Assembly (NCBI GenBank): GCA_030153045.1
Contig: JASLID010000069.1
Span: 1 to 46,475, forward strand
Direction of reading: 5' to 3'
From: Flavobacterium sp.
GTDB taxonomy: Bacteria > Bacteroidota > Bacteroidia > Flavobacteriales > Flavobacteriaceae
DNA length: 46,475 nt
Made by a program: the position numbers and the translations under genes. How positions within the stretch are numbered: the stretch's first letter is position 1; every line of letters begins with the position of its first letter. The notes beneath the pieces are model-generated. The model was not told where the DNA came from and made no database searches. It was given only the letters and a program-made list of their open reading frames with translations. Below are positions 25,640 to 32,475 of the stretch, one piece after another.

Positions 25640-26931
25640 TATAAGTTATCTATTTTTTGTTTGAAATTTGGACCCAATTCGAAAGTACTAGCTAACAAAT
25701 CCTGTTTTATAGGTCTTATCAAAGTGTCCATTTTATTGGCTTTGTAAATTAGGGCCAAATGATAATTTAATTCTGGTTCAAATGATTTTCCAGCTACATG
25801 TTTTTGCGCAATTTCTAATGCTTTTTTAGAATCCCCCAAGTTATAATACGACCATGCTAATAAATCGTAGGAATCAGGTGTTGGTCTATGCTCCACTTCA
25901 ATTTTAGCAATTTCTAATGCTTTTTGAGCTGTGCTTTTATTATCTGCATAAATCAAAGCATTGTATTTGTTATACATCGCGCCATATTTATTTTGCAGTA
26001 GCATATTAAAATAAGCGTTCATATTTTCAGATTTTAACTCGTTCTTATTTTCATATTCTGCAATTTCAGATTTAAGCAAATAGAAATCTGGGGAATTGTG
26101 TTTTTTAGAAATTAGATCGATAATTCGATTGGCTTCTGTCGTGTTTTTCTCGTGAGAAAATACAATCCAAGCAATTCCTTTTAGAGCATAACTATTATTG
26201 TTTTCAAGCTTTAAAGTCTTTAGGTAAAGGGCATACGAATTTTCAATTTGGCCTGCATGCCCATACATGTCACCAAGATTAGAATAGGCCCAAATTTTTA
26301 ATCCTTTGCTTTCATTTTTTTCGGCTTGCTTTGCTGCTTTTTCCATAAATGAAATAGCCGTTGGTAAATCGCCAAGATGATCATTCCATTTGGCTATTCT
26401 AATTAAAAAGTCAAAATCTTTATAGTCTTGAATGGCCTTTAAGTTTTTTTCTGCATCAGCATAATTTCCTAATTCCATTTGAACATCAAAAAGTAATTTT
26501 TGAGTTTCTTTCATTCCTTCTCCAATTGCTAAAGCTTTGTTGGCAAGCACTAACGCCTCTTTAAAACGATGTTGAGTAATATAGTTTCTGGCTAATGCTC
26601 TTATGGCACCTACTTCAGTATAATTGAAAGCTTCATTAGATTGAATTAATAATTCTTCTGCTGTGTATATATAGTTAATGTTTCCAGTAATTTCAAAAAG
26701 GGAAGAATAATTGGCTGCAATTTTGCTCAAATAAGTAATTTGATTAGGAGCTGCCTCAAACTTTTTTTGCCAAAAACCTATTTCTGAATTGGCAAAATGG
26801 AGTGATTCATTATACTTAGACTCTAAAAAGACATTGTAGTCTTTACTATTTGTAATTTGATCTGATTTTTTTTCACAACTCACCATTAATAAAGTCATAA
26901 ATAAAATAATCGCTAAATTGAATGTTTTCAT
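25639..26931 (-). CDS. TPR-repeat lipoprotein
   Basis: A 430-residue lipoprotein (lipobox LMVSC, Cys19) filled with tetratricopeptide-like helical pairs, e.g. NYITQHRFKEALVLANKAL, AYSNLGDMYGHAGQIENSY and YDLLAWSYYNLGDSKKAL. TPR proteins act as interaction platforms; placed between DUF4331 genes and a TonB receptor, this one may present a ligand or partner to the receptor. It shares one base (TAATG) with the receptor gene, implying tight co-translation. A hairpin lies between it and the upstream DUF4331 gene. Confidence 0.82.
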   Translation of the reverse strand: MKTFNLAIILFMTLLMVSCEKKSDQITNSKDYNVFLESKYNESLHFANSEIGFWQKKFEAAPNQITYLSKIAANYSSLFEITGNINYIYTAEELLIQSNEAFNYTEVGAIRALARNYITQHRFKEALVLANKALAIGEGMKETQKLLFDVQMELGNYADAEKNLKAIQDYKDFDFLIRIAKWNDHLGDLPTAISFMEKAAKQAEKNESKGLKIWAYSNLGDMYGHAGQIENSYALYLKTLKLENNNSYALKGIAWIVFSHEKNTTEANRIIDLISKKHNSPDFYLLKSEIAEYENKNELKSENMNAYFNMLLQNKYGAMYNKYNALIYADNKSTAQKALEIAKIEVEHRPTPDSYDLLAWSYYNLGDSKKALEIAQKHVAGKSFEPELNYHLALIYKANKMDTLIRPIKQDLLASTFELGPNFKQKIDNL

Positions 26932-26962
26932 TGCAGTTGGTTTTTGTTTGTTTTTGATTGAT

Positions 26963-27002
26963 AAAAAATAGAGCGTATAGAAGATACACGCTCTATTTTT
27001 TT
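26963..27002 (-). terminator. Intra-cluster hairpin with T-run between DUF4331 and TPR genes
   Basis: TAGAGCGT (26969-26976) and ACGCTCTA (26988-26995) form the stem, extended by A/T pairs to 26963-27002; the loop is 11 bases. On the minus strand it is followed by a T-run. It lies 9 bases after the DUF4331 stop and about 30 bases before the TPR start, so it may partly end transcription within the cluster. Confidence 0.72.
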
Positions 27003-27010
27003 AGGTTATA

Positions 27011-27565
27011 CTACCAAGCCGAAGCCAAGTAAGGAAATGAGGGCAAAAAAGATTTGTCGTTTGCATCCACGTGATCAGAAGTCAATGATGCATTTGAAGT
27101 TCCAGCAGGTCCTCCAAAAATCAGCAATAACTCAACATCAATTACATCATCAGCCAGTGCACGACCAGTAAGGACATTTACACCATCAAAAAAAGTAGTT
27201 GTCCCTGTCTTTTTAACACCTAAAACATCAGTAGCCAATAATCCTGTAAAAGTTGCAGCATCTTGACCTAAAGCATTAGTTGTATACCCAGCATTCAATG
27301 CTAACAATCTAGATTGAAAAGTAGCTTGATAAGATGCTCCCATAGCGGATGGAATTGTTGAATTGAATGCATCTTTAGGCGCTCCTGAAGCAATAAAAAC
27401 CGTATTTATCGCTGGTCTAGCCATTTGATCTTTTTGAACATACGTTCCTGAAAAGTCAACAGACATATCACTCATTGGAGCATCATCATCGTCATTATTA
27501 CAACTTACAAAAGTTGCCGTTGCCAAAATTGACATTACTAAAAATTTAATTTTATTTGTTTTCAT
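27011..27565 (-). CDS. DUF4331-like lipoprotein, C-terminal half only
   Basis: About 184 residues. The lipoprotein signal ends TATFVSC and is followed by an Asn/Asp stretch (NNDDDD). The mature protein has MARPAINTVFIASGAPKDAFNSTIP, which corresponds to the segment in the second half of full-length DUF4331 proteins (RxGxPAVNTVxI...KDxFN), and ends FLPSFPYLASAW. The first half of the family is encoded by the next gene upstream. ATG at 27565 (MKTNKIK) is preferred over ATG at 27574 because it gives a normal signal peptide. Function unknown; periplasmic or surface lipoprotein by lipobox. Confidence 0.78.
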   Translation of the reverse strand: MKTNKIKFLVMSILATATFVSCNNDDDDAPMSDMSVDFSGTYVQKDQMARPAINTVFIASGAPKDAFNSTIPSAMGASYQATFQSRLLALNAGYTTNALGQDAATFTGLLATDVLGVKKTGTTTFFDGVNVLTGRALADDVIDVELLLIFGGPAGTSNASLTSDHVDANDKSFLPSFPYLASAW

Positions 27566-27589
27566 AGTAAACATTTTTTTAAGTTTGAA

Positions 27590-28240
27590 TTATTGTTTTT
27601 GTTTCGTTTCAGCCCAAACATTAATAGTTGCTGATGACCCTAACATCGATTTTGGTACTTCAATAATAGTCGCTAAGACATTAGTTCCCGCAAAAGTGTC
27701 GGTTCCAGGATTATTAAATCCACCTGCAGTTCCGGCAAGAATAGCTTTAAACTGATTTAAATCGAAAAAGAACGGATCGTCTCTTGGTCCAGCAAAAAAG
27801 CTCATCCCATTACTGGTTGCTGTAATTGGCGATTGACCATATTGAGAAATACTAACACTTCCGGCTGCAGCTGATGTTTTAACTGTACTTGAAGTACCAG
27901 TAGTTCCAGGAGCTATTGGTCCAAAGAAATACATCTTCCCTCCACGTTTAATCGCTTGAATCACTAAATCTTCAACATTGTCCCCAGTATTGTCAATGTT
28001 AATTTCAGTCATTACACTTTCATTAAATGTCGCAGTGCTAGTAGCACCTGGACTTAATAACCCTTGTGTATTTACCACAAACACCATGTTATTTGTGTTT
28101 TGTCCTTGAAAAGCATACACGTCTGTGATGTCATTCGCATTACCTGTAATTGCTGGTGCATCGGCATGGTCAGCGGCGATTAATAATAGACCCGAAATCG
28201 CAGCTAACAATAAGCCTAAATACAATTTTGTGTTTTTCAT
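27590..28240 (-). CDS. DUF4331 protein, N-terminal half only
   Basis: 216 residues. A signal peptide (about 1-23) leaves a mature N-terminus with HADAPAITGNANDITDVYAF, the hallmark start of DUF4331. PRDDPFFFDLNQFKAI and NVLATIIEVPKSML then match the middle of full-length members, and the protein stops after NVWAE, just where the RPAVNTV half would follow. That half is the next gene, 16 bases away and in the same reading frame. It lacks a lipobox, unlike its partner. It is the first gene of the cluster, downstream of a candidate ECF promoter. Confidence 0.82.
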   Translation of the reverse strand: MKNTKLYLGLLLAAISGLLLIAADHADAPAITGNANDITDVYAFQGQNTNNMVFVVNTQGLLSPGATSTATFNESVMTEINIDNTGDNVEDLVIQAIKRGGKMYFFGPIAPGTTGTSSTVKTSAAAGSVSISQYGQSPITATSNGMSFFAGPRDDPFFFDLNQFKAILAGTAGGFNNPGTDTFAGTNVLATIIEVPKSMLGSSATINVWAETKQKQ

Positions 28241-28270
28241 TGTTTTATAATTTAAATGATTAATAAATGG

Positions 28271-28299
28271 ATATACGGGATAACATTACTTATGGTTTT
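28271..28299 (-). promoter_or_regulatory. Candidate ECF-sigma promoter of the DUF4331 cluster
   Basis: On the minus strand AAAACC (28299-28294) and CGTATAT (28277-28271) are separated by 16 bases, the arrangement of ECF promoters (AAC-type -35, CGT-type -10). It lies 31 bases before the ATG of the DUF4331 gene and about 160 bases from the divergent sigma gene. Use by that sigma factor is inferred. Confidence 0.5.
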
Positions 28300-28408
28300 A
28301 AAAAAGTGAAAAAAAATATTTTTATTTTTATAATCCCTTGATTTTAGAGCACTTCATCTAATTTAAATTGTTAAATATTTATCCATCAAATAATAAAATA
28401 GTTAAAAT

Positions 28409-28439
28409 TACTTTTGTAAAAAAAGTTTCTATAAGTTTG
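28409..28439 (+). promoter_or_regulatory. Housekeeping-type -7 motifs upstream of the ECF sigma gene
   Basis: Two TAnnTTTG matches, TACTTTTG (28409-28416) and TAAGTTTG (28432-28439), precede the ATG at 28460. No CGT occurs between 28300 and 28459 on this strand, so the sigma gene lacks the ECF-type motif seen on the other strand. Which motif is used is unknown. Confidence 0.5.
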
Positions 28440-28459
28440 TAAGACACTTATTACATCCT

Positions 28460-28990
28460 ATGACACAAGAAGAATTGTTACCCTTAATCCTAAAAAAAGA
28501 CGACCGAGCTTTTAGTCATGTATATGATATGTATTCCAAAAGTCTTTTTGCGATAATCAACAACTTGATCAAAGACAAAGAAGAAGCCGAAGATGTGTTA
28601 CAAGAAGTGTTTGTAAAAATTTGGAAAAACATAGACTCCTATAATGAAAGCAAAGGCCGCTTTTATACTTGGATACTAAATATTGCACGAAATACATCCA
28701 TAGATAAATTAAGATCTAAAGGATTTAATAACAATCAAAAAAACCTTTCTTCCGATAATTTCGTACATCTACTAGATGACAGTAATAAAATGATTAACCG
28801 AATTGACACTATTGGCATTCAAGAGTTTGTAAAAAAACTAAAGCCAAAATGTATCCAGATCATTGATTTACTATTTTTTAAAGGCTACACACAACAAGAA
28901 GCCTCAGAGGAGTTAGAAATTCCGTTAGGAACTATCAAAACTCAAAACCGAAACTGTATTAATGACTTACGAAACTTTTTGAAAGTATAA
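28460..28990 (+). CDS. ECF-family RNA polymerase sigma factor
   Basis: A 176-residue sigma factor. Region 2 (about 15-80) has DKEEAEDVLQEVFVKIWKN and GRFYTWILNIARNTSIDKLR; region 4 (about 120-172) has LLFFKGYTQQEASEELEIP, LGTIKTQNRN and INDLRNFL, the DNA-binding helix-turn-helix. It contains no region 1 or 3, as expected for group 4. Its stop shares a base with the anti-sigma start (TAATG). The divergent DUF4331/TonB-receptor cluster is the obvious target. The pairing with an RskA-type anti-sigma resembles SigK-RskA of other bacteria. Confidence 0.93.
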   Translation: MTQEELLPLILKKDDRAFSHVYDMYSKSLFAIINNLIKDKEEAEDVLQEVFVKIWKNIDSYNESKGRFYTWILNIARNTSIDKLRSKGFNNNQKNLSSDNFVHLLDDSNKMINRIDTIGIQEFVKKLKPKCIQIIDLLFFKGYTQQEASEELEIPLGTIKTQNRNCINDLRNFLKV

Positions 28991-29778
28991 TGGATATAAA
29001 AGAATACATAGAATCAGGGATATTAGAACTCTACGTTTATGGTTTACTTACTGAAACCGAAAACATGGAAGTAGCCGAAATGGCCAAAAAGCACAAAGAA
29101 ATTAACGATGAGATTATTTCTATAGAGAAATCTATTGTAAATATTTCAACCAGTTTTTCACCATTTTTATCTGTTGAGAATTTCGAAAAAATCAAATCGA
29201 AACTTGACCTTAAACAAAACAAGGTTATAGCACTTAAACCAAAATCGAATAAATTGAATTATTTAGGTTGGGCAGCAGCAGCGGTTTTATTATTAGGTGT
29301 AGGTTATTTATACAACCAACAAGTAACTTTTGAAAATGAGATTGTAACGCTGGAAAATGAAAAATCAAAATTAAACGAAGCGGTAGTTTCTACCGAAAAC
29401 CAGAACAAGCAATCGAACGAGGCTTTGGCCGTAATTCGCGATACTAAAAATACGGTTGTAGCGCTTGCGGGACAAACGGTTTCACCAAGTTCTTCGGCAA
29501 AAGTATATTGGAATAAAGATACTCAAGTGGTTTATATAGATGCCTCAGGATTACCAGAACCTCCTGAAGGAATGGTGTACCAAGTATGGTCGCTAAAACT
29601 AAAACCGGCACTTACGCCAACAAGCATAGGATTATTGGATAATTTTGACGAAAACAACAGCCGCTTTTTTGCTGTGAGCAAAACTGGTGATGCCGAAGCT
29701 TTTGGGATTACACTGGAACCAGCAGGTGGAAGTACATCGCCAACAATGGAACAATTGTATACTTTGGGAGCGGTGTAA
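28990..29778 (+). CDS. RskA-like membrane anti-sigma factor
   Basis: 262 residues: a cytoplasmic N-terminal domain (1-85) without a zinc HxxxCxxC motif, one TM segment at about 91-108 (YLGWAAAAVLLLGVGYLY), a short coiled coil (about 115-155), and a periplasmic RskA C-terminal domain with KVYWNKDTQVVYIDASGLP and YQVWSLKLKPALTP. It should hold the preceding sigma factor at the inner membrane and release it on a periplasmic signal, perhaps after proteolysis; the signal is unknown. Confidence 0.87.
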   Translation: MDIKEYIESGILELYVYGLLTETENMEVAEMAKKHKEINDEIISIEKSIVNISTSFSPFLSVENFEKIKSKLDLKQNKVIALKPKSNKLNYLGWAAAAVLLLGVGYLYNQQVTFENEIVTLENEKSKLNEAVVSTENQNKQSNEALAVIRDTKNTVVALAGQTVSPSSSAKVYWNKDTQVVYIDASGLPEPPEGMVYQVWSLKLKPALTPTSIGLLDNFDENNSRFFAVSKTGDAEAFGITLEPAGGSTSPTMEQLYTLGAV

Positions 29779-29843
29779 ATATAATGTACAGCTAACAGTA
29801 ATTTTAGAAAAAAGAAACAATTAAAAAATCATAACTTAAAAAA

Positions 29844-30191
29844 ATGACAGAACAACTTGCGGAAAAAATTATCGATTCAATTCTAATTATCCAAAAAAAT
29901 GGGATTCTGGAAGATGACATAATTATTTCTAAACTTATGCAAGAATATGAAGGTGGTGAAAATGATTTTCATTGGATTATTGAAATGATTAATATGGGAG
30001 CTTTTAGAGCAAGTATAATGAGTTCAAATGAATCTTATCCAAATTCTAACATAAAAATAGAAGATAATGTAATTCTAAAGACTGCTTTTAAAAAAAAGTG
30101 GATTGAATTAAAAGGAGAAGAACATTATATGAAAAACTACCAGAATAAGAATGTAAAATGGTGGAATATTTTCAAGAAAAAAGAACGTTAA
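29844..30191 (+). CDS. Small protein of unknown function
   Basis: A 115-residue, probably cytoplasmic protein starting MTEQLAEKIIDSILIIQKNG and ending KWWNIFKKKER. It is acidic in the first half and basic at the C-terminus. I recognise no family. It lies 65 bases after the anti-sigma gene on the same strand; a functional link is possible but not shown. A bidirectional terminator follows. Confidence 0.6.
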   Translation: MTEQLAEKIIDSILIIQKNGILEDDIIISKLMQEYEGGENDFHWIIEMINMGAFRASIMSSNESYPNSNIKIEDNVILKTAFKKKWIELKGEEHYMKNYQNKNVKWWNIFKKKER

Positions 30192-30280
30192 CAAAGGTTT
30201 TACGCGATTGCTAGGCAAAATTTATTTTGAAAACTCTCTGAATTTACCTAAACACTCTAATCACAAGCCGAGCATAATAA

Positions 30281-30309
30281 AAAAACCACTCAATCGAGTG
30301 GTTTTTTTT
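30281..30309. terminator. Bidirectional intrinsic terminator
   Basis: AAAAACCACTC (30281-30291), loop AATC, GAGTGGTTTTT (30296-30306) and more T. It serves the unknown protein gene (+) and the ftsY/small-protein unit (-). Confidence 0.88.
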
Positions 30310-30313
30310 ATTC

Positions 30314-30493
30314 TTATTTTTTCTTAGTATACTTTGATAAAGCCAAAATGTATAAAAACAACGCTGCAAAAAGACAGCCCATTTCGAAGCCTAAATTATC
30401 CTCAGTTGTTCTTGCCAAAAGCAGAAAAGCGGTTGCAAATAAAAACAAATGCAATGGCTTTAGGTTTTTATAAAATTCGATTAACTTATTCAT
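30314..30493 (-). CDS. 59-residue predicted membrane protein downstream of ftsY
   Basis: ATG at 30493 opens a 59-codon frame: MNKLIEFYKNLKPLHLFLFA..., with two hydrophobic segments (about 14-26 and 38-52), an acidic hairpin TTEDN between them, and a basic end SKYTKKK. It starts 3 bases after the ftsY stop and ends just before a strong terminator, so it is well placed as the last gene of the ftsY transcript. Coding potential is supported by position and a coherent two-helix layout; the family is unknown, though small two-TM proteins are common in Flavobacteria. Confidence 0.68.
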   Translation of the reverse strand: MNKLIEFYKNLKPLHLFLFATAFLLLARTTEDNLGFEMGCLFAALFLYILALSKYTKKK

Positions 30494-30496
30494 CTG

Positions 30497-31450
30497 TTAT
30501 TTAAAAAAAGAATCTACAAATTCATATTTATTGAACACTTGCAAGTCGTCAATGCCTTCACCTACCCCAATATATTTTACTGGAATCTGGAATTGATCGG
30601 AAATACCAATCACCACACCACCTTTTGCAGTTCCGTCTAGTTTTGTAACGGCTAGACAAGATACTTCGGTAGCGGCTGTAAACTGTTTGGCTTGCTCGAA
30701 AGCATTTTGACCGGTAGAACCATCTAAAACCAATAAAACGTCGTGTGGAGCATCTGAAACGACTTTTTCCATAACACGCTTTATTTTTGTTAGTTCGTTC
30801 ATTAAACCTACTTTATTATGCAAACGACCAGCGGTATCAATAATGACTACATCGGCATTTTGAGCTACGGCACTTTGTAAAGTATCGAAAGCTACCGAAG
30901 CGGGATCACTTCCCATTTGTTGTCTTACAATAGGCACACCTACTCTATCGGCCCAAATTTGTAATTGGTCTATGGCAGCAGCTCTAAAAGTATCGGCTGC
31001 ACCAAGCACAACGCTGTAGCCTGCTTTTTTGAATTGGTTCGCCAACTTTCCAATGGTGGTAGTTTTACCCACACCGTTTACACCTACAACCATAATAACG
31101 TATGGCTTTTTGTTGGCTGGAATGTCAAATTCGGTAGCTTCTCCTGAATTGGTTTCCGATAAAAGCCCAGCAATTTCTTCACGAAGGATTACGTTGAGTT
31201 CCTCGGTTCCTAAGTATTTATCTTCGGAAACGCGTTTTTCAATGCGCTCTATAATTTTAAGTGTAGTGTTCACGCCCACATCAGAAGAAACTAATATTTC
31301 CTCAAGGTTGTCTAAGACATCATCATCTACTTTTGATTTCCCAGCAACGGCTTTGGTTAGTTTTGATAAAAAGGATGTGCTCGTTTTTTCAAGACCTTTG
31401 TCTAGTGTTTCTTTTTTTTCGGAAGAAAATATTCTTTTAAAAAAACTCAT
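30497..31450 (-). CDS. ftsY: Signal recognition particle receptor FtsY
   Basis: A 317-residue SRP-type GTPase. A four-helix N domain (about 20-100) precedes the G domain with GVNGVGKTT (123-131), DTFRAAAIDQLQ, IIDTAGRLHNK, TKLDGTAKGG and the C-terminal GVGEGIDDLQVF. FtsY docks ribosome-Ffh complexes at the membrane translocon. The acidic A domain is short, as usual in this phylum. A 59-residue membrane protein is encoded immediately downstream. A promoter -7 motif lies about 160 bases upstream. Confidence 0.96.
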   Translation of the reverse strand: MSFFKRIFSSEKKETLDKGLEKTSTSFLSKLTKAVAGKSKVDDDVLDNLEEILVSSDVGVNTTLKIIERIEKRVSEDKYLGTEELNVILREEIAGLLSETNSGEATEFDIPANKKPYVIMVVGVNGVGKTTTIGKLANQFKKAGYSVVLGAADTFRAAAIDQLQIWADRVGVPIVRQQMGSDPASVAFDTLQSAVAQNADVVIIDTAGRLHNKVGLMNELTKIKRVMEKVVSDAPHDVLLVLDGSTGQNAFEQAKQFTAATEVSCLAVTKLDGTAKGGVVIGISDQFQIPVKYIGVGEGIDDLQVFNKYEFVDSFFK

Positions 31451-31502
31451 CTTGTTTTTTGGTTTATTAAAATAGGAGCCTAAAGTCTTTTTTTTTTAGC
31501 CT

Positions 31503-31520
31503 CTCGTCAATAATGACGAG
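31503..31520 (-). other. Hairpin in the long ftsY leader
   Basis: CTCGTCA (31503-31509) pairs with TGACGAG (31514-31520) over ATAA. Flanking CCT/AGG pairs (31500-31502 with 31521-31523 region) extend it with a bulge. It lies about 50 bases before the ftsY start in a region without genes (31451-31730). Function unknown. Confidence 0.45.
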
Positions 31521-31607
31521 ACAGGAATTACGCTTAAAAAATGCCTTTTCGATTGGCTTCTAAGAATTATGAAAAACAAACCGAAATAAAAATTTCAATT
31601 TGTTCCT

Positions 31608-31615
31608 CAAAAGTA
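31608..31615 (-). promoter_or_regulatory. -7 element (TACTTTTG, minus strand) of ftsY
   Basis: TACTTTTG on the minus strand matches TAnnTTTG and would give ftsY a leader of about 150 bases. The -33 half is unclear. Confidence 0.5.
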
Positions 31616-31680
31616 TAAAATTTTTATGAGGTGCTGCCCTTCCTTAGGCAAAATAATAGATTAGGAAAAAATATAAAATA

Positions 31681-31710
31681 AAAAAGCTACTTCCAGAAGA
31701 AAGTAGCTTT
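31681..31710 (-). terminator. Terminator of the rpmB-rpmG-DUF4295 unit
   Basis: AAAAAGCTACTT (31681-31692) and AAGTAGCTTT (31701-31710) enclose an 8-base loop. On the minus strand the hairpin is followed by a T-run. Confidence 0.85.
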
Positions 31711-31730
31711 AGTATATTGTTGTTTTGAGA

Positions 31731-31883
31731 TTATTTCTTTTTCAAGAATGTATCTACTTCTTCTGGAGCCATGATTGACTCAACAAAAGTATACGCACCA
31801 GTTTTAGGAGATTTCACCATTTTGATAGCTTTTGATAATCTCTTAGAAGCTGTTTGTAAAGTTGCTACGGTTTTCTTTGCCAT
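31731..31883 (-). CDS. DUF4295 small basic protein
   Basis: A 50-residue frame starting MAKKTVATLQTASKRLSKAI and ending APEEVDTFLKKK. DUF4295 is a short basic protein found in Bacteroidota next to rpmB and rpmG, exactly as here. Ribosome association is inferred from that conserved placement. Length and sequence fit the family fully. Confidence 0.9.
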   Translation of the reverse strand: MAKKTVATLQTASKRLSKAIKMVKSPKTGAYTFVESIMAPEEVDTFLKKK

Positions 31884-31954
31884 GACTTATATTGTTTTAT
31901 TTGAATTAAATCAATCTCTAATGTAACCATTTGAGATTTATTTTAAATCTCTAA

Positions 31955-32137
31955 TTATTTAATTTCTTTATGTACAGTCACTCTCTTCAAAACTGGATTG
32001 AATTTTTTAATTTCCAAACGGTCTGGAGTGTTTTTTTTGTTTTTCGTTGTGATGTAACGAGAAGTTCCAGCTACGCCAGAAGCTTTGTGCTCAGTACATT
32101 CTAAAATTACTTGGATTCTATTACCTTTCTTTGCCAT
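31955..32137 (-). CDS. rpmG: 50S ribosomal protein L33
   Basis: 60 residues, MAKKGNRIQVILECTEHKAS...YITTKNKKNTPDRLEIKKFNP, a standard L33. Only one cysteine is present, so it is the form without the zinc-binding CxxC pairs. It lies between rpmB and the DUF4295 gene. Confidence 0.96.
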   Translation of the reverse strand: MAKKGNRIQVILECTEHKASGVAGTSRYITTKNKKNTPDRLEIKKFNPVLKRVTVHKEIK

Positions 32138-32164
32138 CTTGCTATATAGTTATTTAGGAACAGA

Positions 32165-32401
32165 TTATTTGATAAATCCTTCTGTCTGCGCTTTTTTCAA
32201 AACTGCAGAGATTCCATTTTTATTAATCGTTTTAATTGTAGAAGCAGCTACTCTTAGAGTAATCCATCTGTCTTCTTCAGGAAGGTAAAAACGTTTTTTA
32301 ACCAAGTTCACAGAGAATTTTCTCTTTGTCTTGTTCATAGCGTGAGAAACGTTATTTCCTACCATCGCTCTTTTTCCTGTAAGGTCACAAACTCTTGACA
32401 T
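32165..32401 (-). CDS. rpmB: 50S ribosomal protein L28
   Basis: 78 residues, MSRVCDLTGKRAMVGNNVSHA followed by KRKFSVNLVKKRFYLP and WITLRVAASTIKTINKNG, a standard L28. It is the first gene of the rpmB-rpmG-DUF4295 unit. Confidence 0.97.
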   Translation of the reverse strand: MSRVCDLTGKRAMVGNNVSHAMNKTKRKFSVNLVKKRFYLPEEDRWITLRVAASTIKTINKNGISAVLKKAQTEGFIK

Positions 32402-32475
32402 TATGCTTATCTTTTATCGTTATTCAAAATTCAGAGTGCAAAATAACAAAAAAGAAACGGATGTAACAAACAATA

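Noticed and set aside
27574..27592. Stop-codon readthrough joining the two DUF4331 halves
   Set aside because: They are in the same frame with one stop and five codons between, but the second half has its own complete lipoprotein signal peptide, which makes two separate proteins far more likely.
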